This document shows, piece by piece, positions 1 to 7,180 of a stretch of 10,074 bases of DNA. Source of the DNA: Bacteroidota bacterium (lineage in GTDB: Bacteria > Bacteroidota > Bacteroidia > Chitinophagales > Chitinophagaceae); assembly GCA_023386395.1 (NCBI GenBank), contig JAEWJV010000131.1, positions 1 through 10,074 of the forward strand. The letters are read 5' to 3'. A model generated the notes under the pieces. The model was not told the origin of the DNA, ran no database searches, and was given only the letters and a program-made list of their open reading frames with translations. Positions within the stretch are counted from its first letter, which is position 1. The number at the start of each line of letters is the position of its first letter. The position numbers were made by a program, and so were the translations under genes.

Positions 1-1
1 C

Positions 2-232
2 AGGCATACAAATGATGATGTTTCTGATGCGGCGCACCTTAAGTTGCCTGATTATTTTAAACTGGATGGCGGGTTATTCTGGCAGGGTGATAAAATAAGG
101 GTTACAGCGAATGTGTTTAATATGCTCAATAAATATTTATATAGCGGTTCTTATTATTCCTGGTCAGGTGCCTATTACTGGCAGGCAGAATCTCCGAGAA
201 ATTTAAGGTTTAGCATAGCTTATAATTTTTAA
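2..232 (+). CDS. C-terminal fragment of a TonB-dependent outer-membrane receptor
   Basis: Only the last 76 residues are inside the window; the reading frame is open to the left edge (frame starting at base 2) and stops at TAA 230-232. The fragment has alternating hydrophobic and polar beta-strand character. It contains a typical penultimate-strand pattern (VTANVFNMLNKYLY) and ends PRNLRFSIAYNF, with the terminal aromatic residue used as a recognition signal by the BAM outer-membrane assembly machinery. The NVFNxLNK...PRN...F layout is characteristic of the barrel end of TonB-dependent receptors, which import siderophores, vitamins or glycans using energy from TonB-ExbBD. The stretch between the last two strands is unusually rich in Tyr, Trp and Ser. 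The substrate cannot be inferred because the plug and most of the barrel are missing. A strong terminator follows at once, so this is the last gene of its transcript. Confidence 0.85.
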   Translation, partial: RHTNDDVSDAAHLKLPDYFKLDGGLFWQGDKIRVTANVFNMLNKYLYSGSYYSWSGAYYWQAESPRNLRFSIAYNF

Positions 233-253
233 AAACAGATAATAGCGAAGTTT

Positions 254-290
254 AACAGGCCGCCGGTTCCGGTGGCCTGTTTATTTTTTT
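254..290 (+). terminator. Intrinsic terminator after the TonB-dependent receptor
   Basis: The arms aacaggccgccg and cggtggcctgtt pair over 12 bp (one G-U pair) around a GTTC loop at 254-281, followed directly by a T-rich run to 290. The T run lies only on the plus-strand side, so it serves the receptor gene ending 21 bases upstream. Confidence 0.9.
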
Positions 291-368
291 AGCGCCGGTA
301 TAATTTACCTGCAATACACTATTTTACAGTTGGTAAAAAAATTGTTAGGAATAAGGAAACTATAAAGT

Positions 369-614
369 ATGAAAATTCCTCAGGGCTGGTCTCAGAAAGA
401 TAATGCGTTATACCGTAAAATGGAGTTCAAAGATTTTTCTGAAGCGTTTGCATTTATGGTTCGTGCAGCAATGGAAGCGCAGTGCATGAACCATCATCCC
501 GTATGGAAAAACGTTTATAATGCCGTAGAAATATGGCTGAACACGCATGATGCCGGTGATATTGTTACAGGAAAGGATATAGAGCTTGCTGAAAAGATAA
601 ATGCACTTTTGTAA
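369..614 (+). CDS. phhB: Pterin-4a-carbinolamine dehydratase (4a-hydroxytetrahydrobiopterin dehydratase)
   Basis: This 81-residue cytoplasmic protein should dehydrate 4a-hydroxytetrahydropterin to the quinonoid dihydropterin, which recycles the cofactor of aromatic amino acid hydroxylases. The family signature is complete: GW at 6-7, an F-x-F-like segment around 20-29, MNHHP at 40-44, YN at 50-51, LNTHDAG at 57-63 and D70. H42, H43 and H60 correspond to the three active-site histidines of the family. It is shorter than the usual 95-105 residues because the N-terminal leader before the GW motif is absent; the catalytic fold is intact. The ATG at 369 is preceded by a purine-rich stretch (aggaataaggaaac). 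No clear promoter was recognised in 291-368. No aromatic amino acid hydroxylase is nearby, so its partner, if any, lies elsewhere. Enzyme family is confident; the physiological role is inferred. Confidence 0.92.
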   Translation: MKIPQGWSQKDNALYRKMEFKDFSEAFAFMVRAAMEAQCMNHHPVWKNVYNAVEIWLNTHDAGDIVTGKDIELAEKINALL

Positions 615-637
615 TTTCAGGTAATCCTTGAAATTAC
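611..637 (+). terminator. AT-rich hairpin overlapping the dehydratase stop codon, possible weak terminator
   Basis: The arms gtaatttcagg (611-621) and ccttgaaattac (626-637) can form about 11 bp with one G-U pair and a 5-base loop. The TAA stop (612-614) lies inside the left arm. The hairpin is followed by ctttgtt, which is not a clean T run, so termination may be partial. Confidence 0.4.
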
Positions 638-765
638 TTTGTTATTGATTGACTTTCACTAATAAGAGTGCAATTATTTGCCCATAAATGATTTATCGCT
701 TTAATTCAATATCATTTATTTACAGCGGTAATGATGTTTGTCATGTAAGGCTTAGCGCCATCAAA

Positions 766-773
766 TATTTTTG
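766..773 (+). promoter_or_regulatory. Candidate Bacteroidota -7 box for the CoA-transferase gene
   Basis: TATTTTTG is an exact match to the TAnnTTTG -7 consensus. There is no good TTTG at the usual 19-21 base spacing upstream (the TTTG at 737-740 is 25 bases away). If used, transcription would start near 780 and leave a leader of about 10 bases before the ATG at 790. Confidence 0.27.
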
Positions 774-789
774 CAGCAAATTTTTTATC

Positions 790-2076
790 ATGAAAATCCC
801 AGTGCATTTTGTAACGCCTAAGGAAGCATTGTCTGTAATAAAAAGTAACCAGCGTGTGTTTATTCATGGCAGTGCACATACGCCTACTTATCTTTTAAAG
901 CATCTTGCTGAAGAAGCAGGCAGGTTACGTAATGTTGAAATCATTTCTATAAGCGTATATGGTGATTTGCATGTAAATAAACCTGAATTAAAAGATAGCT
1001 TCAGGCTAAATTCATTATTTGTATCTGCCGCGTTGCGACAGGCGGTTAATGAAGGTTATGGCGATTATGTGCCGGTATTTCTCAGCGAGATACCAGCCCT
1101 TTTCGATCGAAGTATTTTGCCAATAGATGTTGCCATTGTACACGTGTCATTGCCGGATGCGCATGGTTATTGTTCGCTGGGAGTTTCGGTTGATATTGCC
1201 AAAAGTGCAGTAAGCAATGCCAGGTATATTATTGCACAGGTAAATCCGAATGCTCCGCGCTCACATGGCGATGGGATGATACATTGCAGCCGCTTTACAT
1301 CAATGGTTTATTGTGAAGATACTTTGCATGAAGCGAATTTTTCAGAAAAATGCGGCCCCGAAACGCAGGTAATAGGAGAGCTTGTTGCCGGGCTTATTGA
1401 AGATAAAAGCACACTTCAAATGGGCATTGGCGCTATACCTGATGCAGTATTAAGCTCGCTCACCAATCATAAGGATCTGGGTGTGCATACAGAAATGTGT
1501 TCCGATGGAATTATAAAGCTGGTTGAAAAAGATATCATTAACAATAAGTATAAAAAGATTCATCCCAATAAAACAGTTTCTTCTTTTGCGTTGGGTTCTA
1601 AACAATTGTATGGTTACATAAGCGATAACCCTGCTTTTGCTTTTCTTGTAATAAATTATGTAAACGATCCGCATGTTATACGCCGCAACAATAAGATGGT
1701 GGCCATTAACAGTGCTATAGAAATTGACATAACCGGGCAGGTGTGCAGCGATTCTATCGGAACCTATCAATATTCCGGCGTTGGCGGCCAGATGGATTTT
1801 ATGCGCGGCGCTGCTTTAAGTGAAGGCGGAAAGCCCATCATTGCCATTCCTTCCAGGACGGCGAAAGGAATTCCCCGCATTGTGCCCATGCTTAAGCCCG
1901 GGGCCGGCGTGGTTACCACCAGGGCGCATGTGCACTACGTAATAACTGAATATGGAGTTGCATATTTGTTTGGAAAAAATTTAAAGCAACGAGCAAAAGC
2001 GCTTATAAACATTGCACACCCGGATGACAGGGAAGGTTTGGAGAAAGCCTGTTTTGAAAGGTTTAAAATGTTCTAA
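790..2076 (+). CDS. Acetyl-CoA hydrolase/transferase family protein (4-hydroxybutyrate CoA-transferase-like)
   Basis: This 428-residue cytoplasmic enzyme belongs to the acetyl-CoA hydrolase/CoA-transferase family, whose members move CoA between acyl-CoA and a carboxylate through a glutamyl-CoA intermediate. The motifs appear in order: an N-terminal Rossmann-like half with the IHGS loop near 26-29, MGIGAIPDAV at 211-220, HTEMCSDG with probable catalytic E235, GVGGQMDF at 330-337, and a C-terminal IAIPS...GIPRIVP...TRAHVHYVITEYG block. The frame is open from ATG 688, but the first 34 residues of that version match nothing in the family; the ATG at 790 gives the normal family length and begins MKIPVHFVTPKEA. 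It stands alone on its strand and converges on fusA. Acetate, butyrate, succinate or 4-hydroxybutyrate are all possible acceptors; the sequence alone does not decide. Confidence 0.9.
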   Translation: MKIPVHFVTPKEALSVIKSNQRVFIHGSAHTPTYLLKHLAEEAGRLRNVEIISISVYGDLHVNKPELKDSFRLNSLFVSAALRQAVNEGYGDYVPVFLSEIPALFDRSILPIDVAIVHVSLPDAHGYCSLGVSVDIAKSAVSNARYIIAQVNPNAPRSHGDGMIHCSRFTSMVYCEDTLHEANFSEKCGPETQVIGELVAGLIEDKSTLQMGIGAIPDAVLSSLTNHKDLGVHTEMCSDGIIKLVEKDIINNKYKKIHPNKTVSSFALGSKQLYGYISDNPAFAFLVINYVNDPHVIRRNNKMVAINSAIEIDITGQVCSDSIGTYQYSGVGGQMDFMRGAALSEGGKPIIAIPSRTAKGIPRIVPMLKPGAGVVTTRAHVHYVITEYGVAYLFGKNLKQRAKALINIAHPDDREGLEKACFERFKMF

Positions 2077-2088
2077 ATCTCTTTTGCT

Positions 2089-2125
2089 ATACAAAAAAAT
2101 AGGCTGGCTTATATAAGCCAGCCTA
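2089..2125 (-). terminator. Intrinsic terminator of fusA
   Basis: Bases 2100-2125 form a perfect 26-base palindrome (arm taggctggcttat; about 11 bp of stem with an ATAT loop). Read on the minus strand it is followed by seven T residues (complement of 2093-2099), the intrinsic terminator arrangement. It begins 23 bases past the fusA stop. On the plus strand no T run follows, so it is less likely to stop CoA-transferase transcripts efficiently. Confidence 0.9.
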
Positions 2126-2148
2126 CATGTGTGATTATATAAAATCGA

Positions 2149-4299
2149 TTAATCTTCTATTTTTACTTTGCCCTTGCTCTTTGCAATTACTTCTTCAGCG
2201 ATGTTCGTTGGAGCAGGAGAATAGTGTGAAAATTCCATTGTTGAGGTTGCACGGCCGGATGATAATGAACGCAACTGTGTTACATAACCAAACATTTCAC
2301 TTAAAGGGACTTTAGCTTTGATAACCTGTGCATTGCCACGGCTGTCCATACCTTCCAGTAAACCACGGCGGCGGTTAAGGTCGCCTGTTACGTCACCCAT
2401 GTATTGATCAGGCGTAACAACTTCAACTCTCATAATAGGCTCAAGTAAAACCGGTTTAGCTTTTTTACCAGCTTCACGGAAACCGGATTTGGCACAAAGC
2501 TCAAAGCTCATGGAGTCAGAGTCAACTGCGTGGAAGCTACCATCGAAGATACGCACTTTCATGCTTTCCATCGGGTAAGCTGCCAGTACGCCTGTACTCA
2601 TTGAGCTTTCAAAACCTTTCTGAATGGCTGGTATAAATTCACGCGGAATGGAACCACCAAAAATATCGTTTACAAACTCGAACGATTTACCGGCATTTTC
2701 CTTTAGCCATTCCTGGTCTGCGGGACCTATTTCAAACTGTATATCAGCGAATTTACCACGGCCACCGGTTTGCTTCTTCAGCACTTCACGATGTTCAATG
2801 GTTTTGGTAAAGGCTTCTTTATAGGCAACTTGGGGATTACCCTGGTTTACTTCCACTTTAAACTCACGTTTCATACGGTCTACAATAATTTCAAGGTGTA
2901 ATTCACCCATACCTGAAAGAATTGTCTGGCCTGTATCTTCATCAGTTTTTACGCGCAATGTGGGATCTTCTTCCACTAACTTGGATATGGCAAGGCCCAT
3001 TTTATCAACGTCTGCCTGTGTTTTAGGTTCAACTGCAACCGAAATTACCGGTTCGGGAATGAACATATTTTCCAGAACGATAGGATGATCTTCATCACAT
3101 AATGTATCGCCTGTTTTTATTTCTTTAAAGCCAACAGCAGCAGCTATATCGCCGGCCTCAATAAAATCAACAGGATTTTGCTTGTTGGCAAACATTTTCA
3201 TAATACGGCTGATACGCTCGTTTTTACCACTGCGCATATTTCTTACATAAGAGCCGGCGTCGAGATGGCCGCTGTAGCAACGGAAGAAAGCAAGCCTTCC
3301 CACAAATGGGTGAGTCATGATTTTGAAAGCCAATGCAGAAAAAGGAGCTTTGGGATCTGATTTGCGTGTAATTTCTTCTCCTGTATCCGGATCTGTTCCC
3401 ACTGTATCAGGAAGATCAAGTGGAGAGGGAAGATAACGGCAAACGGCATCCAAAGCAGTTTGCACGCCTTTATTTTTGAAAGATGAACCGCACATCATTG
3501 GCACAATGCTCAAATCGATAGTTGCCTTGCGGATAGCTTCATGTACTTCTGCTTCGCTTATTGTATCAGGATCATCAAAAAATTTCTCTAATAGCTTTTC
3601 GTCATATTCTGCAACGGCTTCAATTAACTGGCCTCTCCAGTAATCCACATCTTCCTTCATGTCTTCAGGAATAGGAATTTCGGCATAGGTCATGCCTTCT
3701 GTTGCATCGTCCCAAACTATACCTTTCATTTGGATCAGGTCAACAACTCCTTTAAAGTTATCTTCTGCACCAATCGGCAACTGTAAGGGAACGCTCTTGG
3801 CACCCAGCATTTCTTTCACCTGGGCCACAACATTTAAGAAATCGGCACCGGCGCGGTCCATTTTATTTACAAAGCCAATGCGTGGCACGCCATAGCGATT
3901 AGCCTGGCGCCAAACTGTTTCACTTTGAGGCTCAACGCCATCAACGGCAGAGAACAAGGCAATCAAGCCATCCAGTACACGCATAGAACGTTCAACCTCT
4001 ACGGTAAAATCAACGTGGCCCGGAGTATCAATAATATTAAAATAGTATTTTTTAGAATCGGCAGTAGGTTTTCCCTGCTGTGTGGGAAAGTTCCACTGGC
4101 AGCTTACGGCTGCAGAGGTAATAGTAATACCTCTTTCTTTTTCCTGTTCCATCCAGTCGGTTGTTGCCGCACCTTCGTGAACTTCACCAATCCTGTGAAT
4201 CATCCCGGTATAACGAAGAATGCGCTCCGTGGTGGTGGTTTTGCCGGCATCGATATGTGCAGCAATTCCAAAATTTCGTTGTAATCTTAAATCAGCCAT
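2149..4299 (-). CDS. fusA: Translation elongation factor G
   Basis: This 716-residue GTPase drives translocation of tRNA and mRNA on the ribosome after peptide-bond formation and, with ribosome recycling factor, helps split the ribosome. All GTPase motifs are present: AHIDAGKT at 14-21 (P-loop), RGITIT at 56-61 (switch I), DTPGH at 91-95 with catalytic H95 (switch II), NKMD at 145-148 and GSS at 271-273. Domain II, III, IV and V blocks follow in the usual order, including the domain [11 protein letters not shown] tip loop and a C-terminal [14 protein letters not shown] block. Length and motifs fit canonical EF-G of Bacteroidota. The start is ATG with no Shine-Dalgarno, after an A/T-rich leader. 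The gene is not preceded by rpsL and rpsG: its upstream neighbour is an OmpA-family gene with its own terminator. It could therefore be either the main EF-G moved out of the str operon or a second copy. Confidence 0.97.
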   Translation of the reverse strand: MADLRLQRNFGIAAHIDAGKTTTTERILRYTGMIHRIGEVHEGAATTDWMEQEKERGITITSAAVSCQWNFPTQQGKPTADSKKYYFNIIDTPGHVDFTVEVERSMRVLDGLIALFSAVDGVEPQSETVWRQANRYGVPRIGFVNKMDRAGADFLNVVAQVKEMLGAKSVPLQLPIGAEDNFKGVVDLIQMKGIVWDDATEGMTYAEIPIPEDMKEDVDYWRGQLIEAVAEYDEKLLEKFFDDPDTISEAEVHEAIRKATIDLSIVPMMCGSSFKNKGVQTALDAVCRYLPSPLDLPDTVGTDPDTGEEITRKSDPKAPFSALAFKIMTHPFVGRLAFFRCYSGHLDAGSYVRNMRSGKNERISRIMKMFANKQNPVDFIEAGDIAAAVGFKEIKTGDTLCDEDHPIVLENMFIPEPVISVAVEPKTQADVDKMGLAISKLVEEDPTLRVKTDEDTGQTILSGMGELHLEIIVDRMKREFKVEVNQGNPQVAYKEAFTKTIEHREVLKKQTGGRGKFADIQFEIGPADQEWLKENAGKSFEFVNDIFGGSIPREFIPAIQKGFESSMSTGVLAAYPMESMKVRIFDGSFHAVDSDSMSFELCAKSGFREAGKKAKPVLLEPIMRVEVVTPDQYMGDVTGDLNRRRGLLEGMDSRGNAQVIKAKVPLSEMFGYVTQLRSLSSGRATSTMEFSHYSPAPTNIAEEVIAKSKGKVKIED

Positions 4300-4360
4300 A
4301 TGAGTTGTTATTAATTATTTCATTTCAGCGATATTAAAATCCTGAAATTTTTTTGAGCGG

Positions 4361-4368
4361 CAAAGGTA
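4361..4368 (-). promoter_or_regulatory. Probable -7 box of the fusA promoter
   Basis: On the minus strand these bases read TACCTTTG, an exact match to the Bacteroidota -7 consensus TAnnTTTG. Transcription would begin near 4355 and give a leader of roughly 55 bases. No TTG-type -33 element was seen at 19-21 bases upstream, so the box alone supports the call. The gap 4300-4466 holds only this signal and the ompA-side terminator. Confidence 0.55.
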
Positions 4369-4414
4369 ATATTTTTTGATGTTGCAGTTATATTTTGAAG
4401 GTTAATTAATTTCA

Positions 4415-4449
4415 ATAAAAAAGCCGCTGAAGTTCAGCGGCTTTTTTAT
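4415..4449 (-). terminator. Intrinsic terminator of the OmpA-family gene
   Basis: Perfectly paired 16-base arms (4415-4430 and 4434-4449, core gccgctga/tcagcggc) surround a 3-base loop. The arms carry A6 and T6 tails, so the hairpin would work in both directions, but only the minus-strand gene ending at 4467 runs into it. It separates that gene from fusA. Confidence 0.92.
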
Positions 4450-4466
4450 TATTTGAAAGATTATTA

Positions 4467-6011
4467 TTAACCTTTTCTAAGATTTGGGTGAGGAGCAGGA
4501 ACTGTATTAGGACCTTCTTCTGTAGTTGGAACTAAATCAACAGTTGTTGCTGAACCATCCATACCGTAAGTAAAGATGATGCGTGTTTCAGAAATACCTT
4601 GTTTTTCAGAAAGATAAGTCTTGATAGCATTCACATGATCCCAGCTAAGCTGTTGAGCTCTCTTATCAGAAGCGCCATAACCAACCAGTTTAACTTTACA
4701 TGTAGGATTAGCCTGTAATTGCTGAGCTACATTATCAAGTAATGAAGTAGCTGTGCTGCTTAATTTAGCACTGCCGCTCTTGAACTGTACGCTTGGTAAG
4801 CTGCCTATTGCGCATACCGGAGCTACTGGCTGAATGTTTTTGCAACATTCTGGTTCAGGACAAGTACCTACGCCGTCTGCATTAACAGGGAAGCAGTTCT
4901 GAGGAGTAAGTTTTTCTTTATCTGCACCATCAGGAACACCATCGCCATCTGTATCAAGGCTAACACCTTTTGAATCTACTGCATAGCCTGCAGGAGTGCT
5001 TGGTTCCATATCGAACTGGTCTGTTACGCCGTCACCGTCAGCATCAGGTAAAACAACCGGAGGAAGTTTCATGTGCTTTGGAGTTGCTACTTCGTTATAC
5101 AGATAGTTGTTAGGATTAACCCACCATAAAGGTGCTGTATGTGTAGCTGAGTTGCCAAGGTTAAATGCTATTTTAGCTGTAGAGAAAGCGAATTTATCAG
5201 CGCCGCCTCTTACACTGCCAGACTGGTTAATATAACCGTCTAACATATCAACGCCTGTAAGCGGAGCTACGATTCTTTCTTCAACACCAAAAGTAATTCT
5301 TGGGCTGATCCTGAAATCGATACCAGCACCAAAAGCTAAATTGTGGTATAATGCCTGGTTTTTGTTGCCATTATCATCTTCATGGAAAGTAGAGATGAAG
5401 TTCTTTGAATCTTTCTGATAAAGATCGAAACGAACCGGGCCTGTTGCTGAGAAAATTCCATCATCAGGATTACCAGCCGCAACCTGAGAAGCAGCAATGC
5501 TGTAACCAGCAAATACATAATAGTTTACTTTAGGATTGCCTCTGAAAGAGCTCAGTGTGTTTAATGAAGCAATCAAATCCAAATTCAACATGTGCGTTGT
5601 ATTGGAGCTGTAAGGGATATAGTTTTTATATCCAGGTATTTTTTGGATGCTGGCTACATAACCAACACGTGTAGAGAAAACATGGCTTAATGCGAAACGT
5701 GCAGCTACACCACCTGCAAATCCACCTGAATAACCATCAGCTAATATAGGACGGTCGCCTATAATGATTGCGTTGCCACCAAGTACTGATAATTCCCACA
5801 TCCCGCGTGGCTTTGCAGGATAAGGATTTTGATAATTTACAAATTCGTTATACTGAGTTGTGTTCGATACTTTACTAGAGTCATAAGCCCAGCTTGCATC
5901 GGTTGAACTTGTTGAAGACCCAGTAGTTGTTGTAGTACCATCTTGTGCGTAAGATGAGATCTGCATTAGTCCTACAAGGGCTAAGAGCAATTTTAGCTTT
6001 TTGCTTACCAT
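4467..6011 (-). CDS. OmpA-family outer-membrane protein with thrombospondin type 3 repeats
   Basis: This 514-residue envelope protein starts with a signal peptide (KK at 4-5, hydrophobic core about 6-19, likely cleavage after SSYA at 22). A Ser/Thr-rich segment follows at about 25-40, then an N-terminal region of about 70-290 with beta-barrel-like alternation. Next come two thrombospondin type 3 calcium-binding repeats (DADGDGVTD at 323-331, DTDGDGVPD at 353-361), a Cys-rich linker with Cys 373, 384, 389, 390 and 400, and an OmpA-like C-terminal domain at about 405-496 (VQFKSGSAKL...LSWDHVNAIKTYL). The domain normally ties the outer membrane to peptidoglycan. Here the usual peptidoglycan-binding Asp and Arg are replaced, at my alignment, by A447 and H459, so binding may be altered or lost. 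The gene has a strong promoter and its own terminator and appears monocistronic. Its probable role is structural; family confident, role inferred. Confidence 0.9.
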   Translation of the reverse strand: MVSKKLKLLLALVGLMQISSYAQDGTTTTTGSSTSSTDASWAYDSSKVSNTTQYNEFVNYQNPYPAKPRGMWELSVLGGNAIIIGDRPILADGYSGGFAGGVAARFALSHVFSTRVGYVASIQKIPGYKNYIPYSSNTTHMLNLDLIASLNTLSSFRGNPKVNYYVFAGYSIAASQVAAGNPDDGIFSATGPVRFDLYQKDSKNFISTFHEDDNGNKNQALYHNLAFGAGIDFRISPRITFGVEERIVAPLTGVDMLDGYINQSGSVRGGADKFAFSTAKIAFNLGNSATHTAPLWWVNPNNYLYNEVATPKHMKLPPVVLPDADGDGVTDQFDMEPSTPAGYAVDSKGVSLDTDGDGVPDGADKEKLTPQNCFPVNADGVGTCPEPECCKNIQPVAPVCAIGSLPSVQFKSGSAKLSSTATSLLDNVAQQLQANPTCKVKLVGYGASDKRAQQLSWDHVNAIKTYLSEKQGISETRIIFTYGMDGSATTVDLVPTTEEGPNTVPAPHPNLRKG

Positions 6012-6059
6012 AGGTAAAATTTTAAATGTTTAATGTTTCCCTTTAAAAAAATATAACCA

Positions 6060-6090
6060 CAAAAATACTCATTGATAATGAAATACCAAA
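6060..6090 (-). promoter_or_regulatory. Consensus Bacteroidota promoter of the OmpA-family gene
   Basis: Read on the minus strand, TTTG (complement of 6087-6090) is separated by exactly 19 bases from TATTTTTG (complement of 6060-6067). This matches the Bacteroidota primary sigma factor layout TTTG-N19-TAnnTTTG. Transcription would start near 6053 and leave a leader of about 40 bases, without Shine-Dalgarno, before the ATG at 6011. A strong match suits an abundant outer-membrane protein. Confidence 0.78.
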
Positions 6091-6181
6091 TTTTTACTAT
6101 CTATTTTCTTTTGATCAAACCGCTCTTATGACAAAAACTTTATTCATTATGCTGCATTTCCTTTACCAATTAGTTTTCCCA

Positions 6182-6189
6182 TATCTTGC
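6182..6189 (+). promoter_or_regulatory. Possible -7 box for the polyprenyl synthase-recJ-glycosyltransferase group
   Basis: TATCTTGC resembles TAnnTTTG but with two mismatches, and no clear -33 TTG lies 19-21 bases upstream. It is the closest candidate in the divergent intergenic region ahead of the ATG at 6208. The rest of 6091-6181 shows no other signal I can support. Confidence 0.2.
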
Positions 6190-6207
6190 AACTGTTTGAA
6201 ATTTTTA

Positions 6208-7170
6208 ATGAAGAAAGCTATACAATTAATAGACCAAGATTTAACAAAGTTCGAAGAATACTTTAGCAAAGCCGTAAAAAGTAATGCTCCTTTGCTCGAC
6301 AGGATTATGCAGTATATAGTGAAAAGAAAGGGCAAACAGATGCGGCCAATGTTTGTATTACTAAGCGCCAGGTTGGGGGGAGAAATAACTGATACTACAT
6401 ACAGGGCTGCTTCACTGGTTGAACTATTACACACGGCCACATTGGTGCATGATGACGTTGTTGACGAATCTCCCGAACGGCGGGGTTTTTTTTCAATAAA
6501 TGCGCTCTGGAAGAATAAAGTGGCGGTACTGGTGGGTGATTATTTGCTTTCCAAAGGTCTCTTGTTATCTCTGAACAATAATGATTACAAAGTTTTACAA
6601 ATACTTTCGGAAGCAGTAAGGCAGATGAGCGAAGGTGAATTGTTGCAAATAGAAAAAGCCAGGAACCTGAACTTAAGCGAGGATATTTATTTTAATATCA
6701 TAAAAGGGAAAACCGCCTCATTGCTGTCATCAGCCTGTGCGGCAGGAGCCAGCACCACCTTTCCTGATAATCAAAATATAGAAAAAATGCAACAATTTGG
6801 TGAAAAGGTAGGTATGGCATTCCAGATAAAGGATGACCTTTTTGATTACAGCAGCGAAAATGTGGGGAAGCCAACGGGTAATGATATAAAAGAAAAAAAG
6901 CTCACCTTACCGCTTATATATACTTTGAATAATTGTGAATCAAAACTCAGGAAAAAAATTATCTATATCGTAAAAAATGAGAACCGCGATCCTGAAAAAG
7001 TAAAATTTGTTATTAACACAGTTAACGAATGCGGTGGAATAGATTATGCAACACGTAAAATGCTTTTTTTCAGGGATGAAGCTTTAGCGTTATTACATAG
7101 CTTCCCCGCATCTGATACAAGAAATGCACTTGAAGACCTGGTTAGATATACCACCGACCGGCAGTTTTAG
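6208..7170 (+). CDS. Long-chain polyprenyl diphosphate synthase (trans-isoprenyl)
   Basis: This 320-residue cytoplasmic enzyme should extend an allylic diphosphate with isopentenyl diphosphate units, giving the side chain of menaquinone or a similar polyprenyl chain. Family landmarks are GKQMRP at 42-47 (substrate-binding Lys and Arg), the first aspartate-rich motif DDVVD at 82-86, GKTASL, and the second aspartate-rich motif DDLFD at 209-213 preceded by AFQIK. The residue five places before the first motif is alanine, not a bulky aromatic; in this family that favours products longer than farnesyl, so an octaprenyl- or heptaprenyl-type synthase is likely. Exact chain length is not readable. 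An in-frame TTG at 6196 would add four residues; the ATG at 6208 is preferred and starts MKKAIQLIDQDL. No Shine-Dalgarno is visible. It is the first of three closely spaced plus-strand genes, 10 bases ahead of recJ. Confidence 0.93.
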   Translation: MKKAIQLIDQDLTKFEEYFSKAVKSNAPLLDRIMQYIVKRKGKQMRPMFVLLSARLGGEITDTTYRAASLVELLHTATLVHDDVVDESPERRGFFSINALWKNKVAVLVGDYLLSKGLLLSLNNNDYKVLQILSEAVRQMSEGELLQIEKARNLNLSEDIYFNIIKGKTASLLSSACAAGASTTFPDNQNIEKMQQFGEKVGMAFQIKDDLFDYSSENVGKPTGNDIKEKKLTLPLIYTLNNCESKLRKKIIYIVKNENRDPEKVKFVINTVNECGGIDYATRKMLFFRDEALALLHSFPASDTRNALEDLVRYTTDRQF

Positions 7171-7180
7171 CCTTTGAATT

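Noticed and set aside
369..804. Both the dehydratase and the CoA-transferase begin MKIP with similar DNA
   Set aside because: Similarity covers about nine bases at the start codon only and is best taken as coincidence, not a repeat.
1450..1770. 106-codon open frame on the minus strand
   Set aside because: It lies wholly inside the CoA-transferase gene, antisense to conserved motifs, and its translation has no recognisable domain.
2127..2315. 62-codon plus-strand frame with a hydrophobic, Leu/Cys-rich start
   Set aside because: It overlaps the 3' end of fusA in antisense and has no start signal or homology that I recognise.
3925..4284. 119-codon plus-strand open frame
   Set aside because: It is antisense to the highly conserved GTPase domain of fusA; openness is a by-product of fusA codon use.
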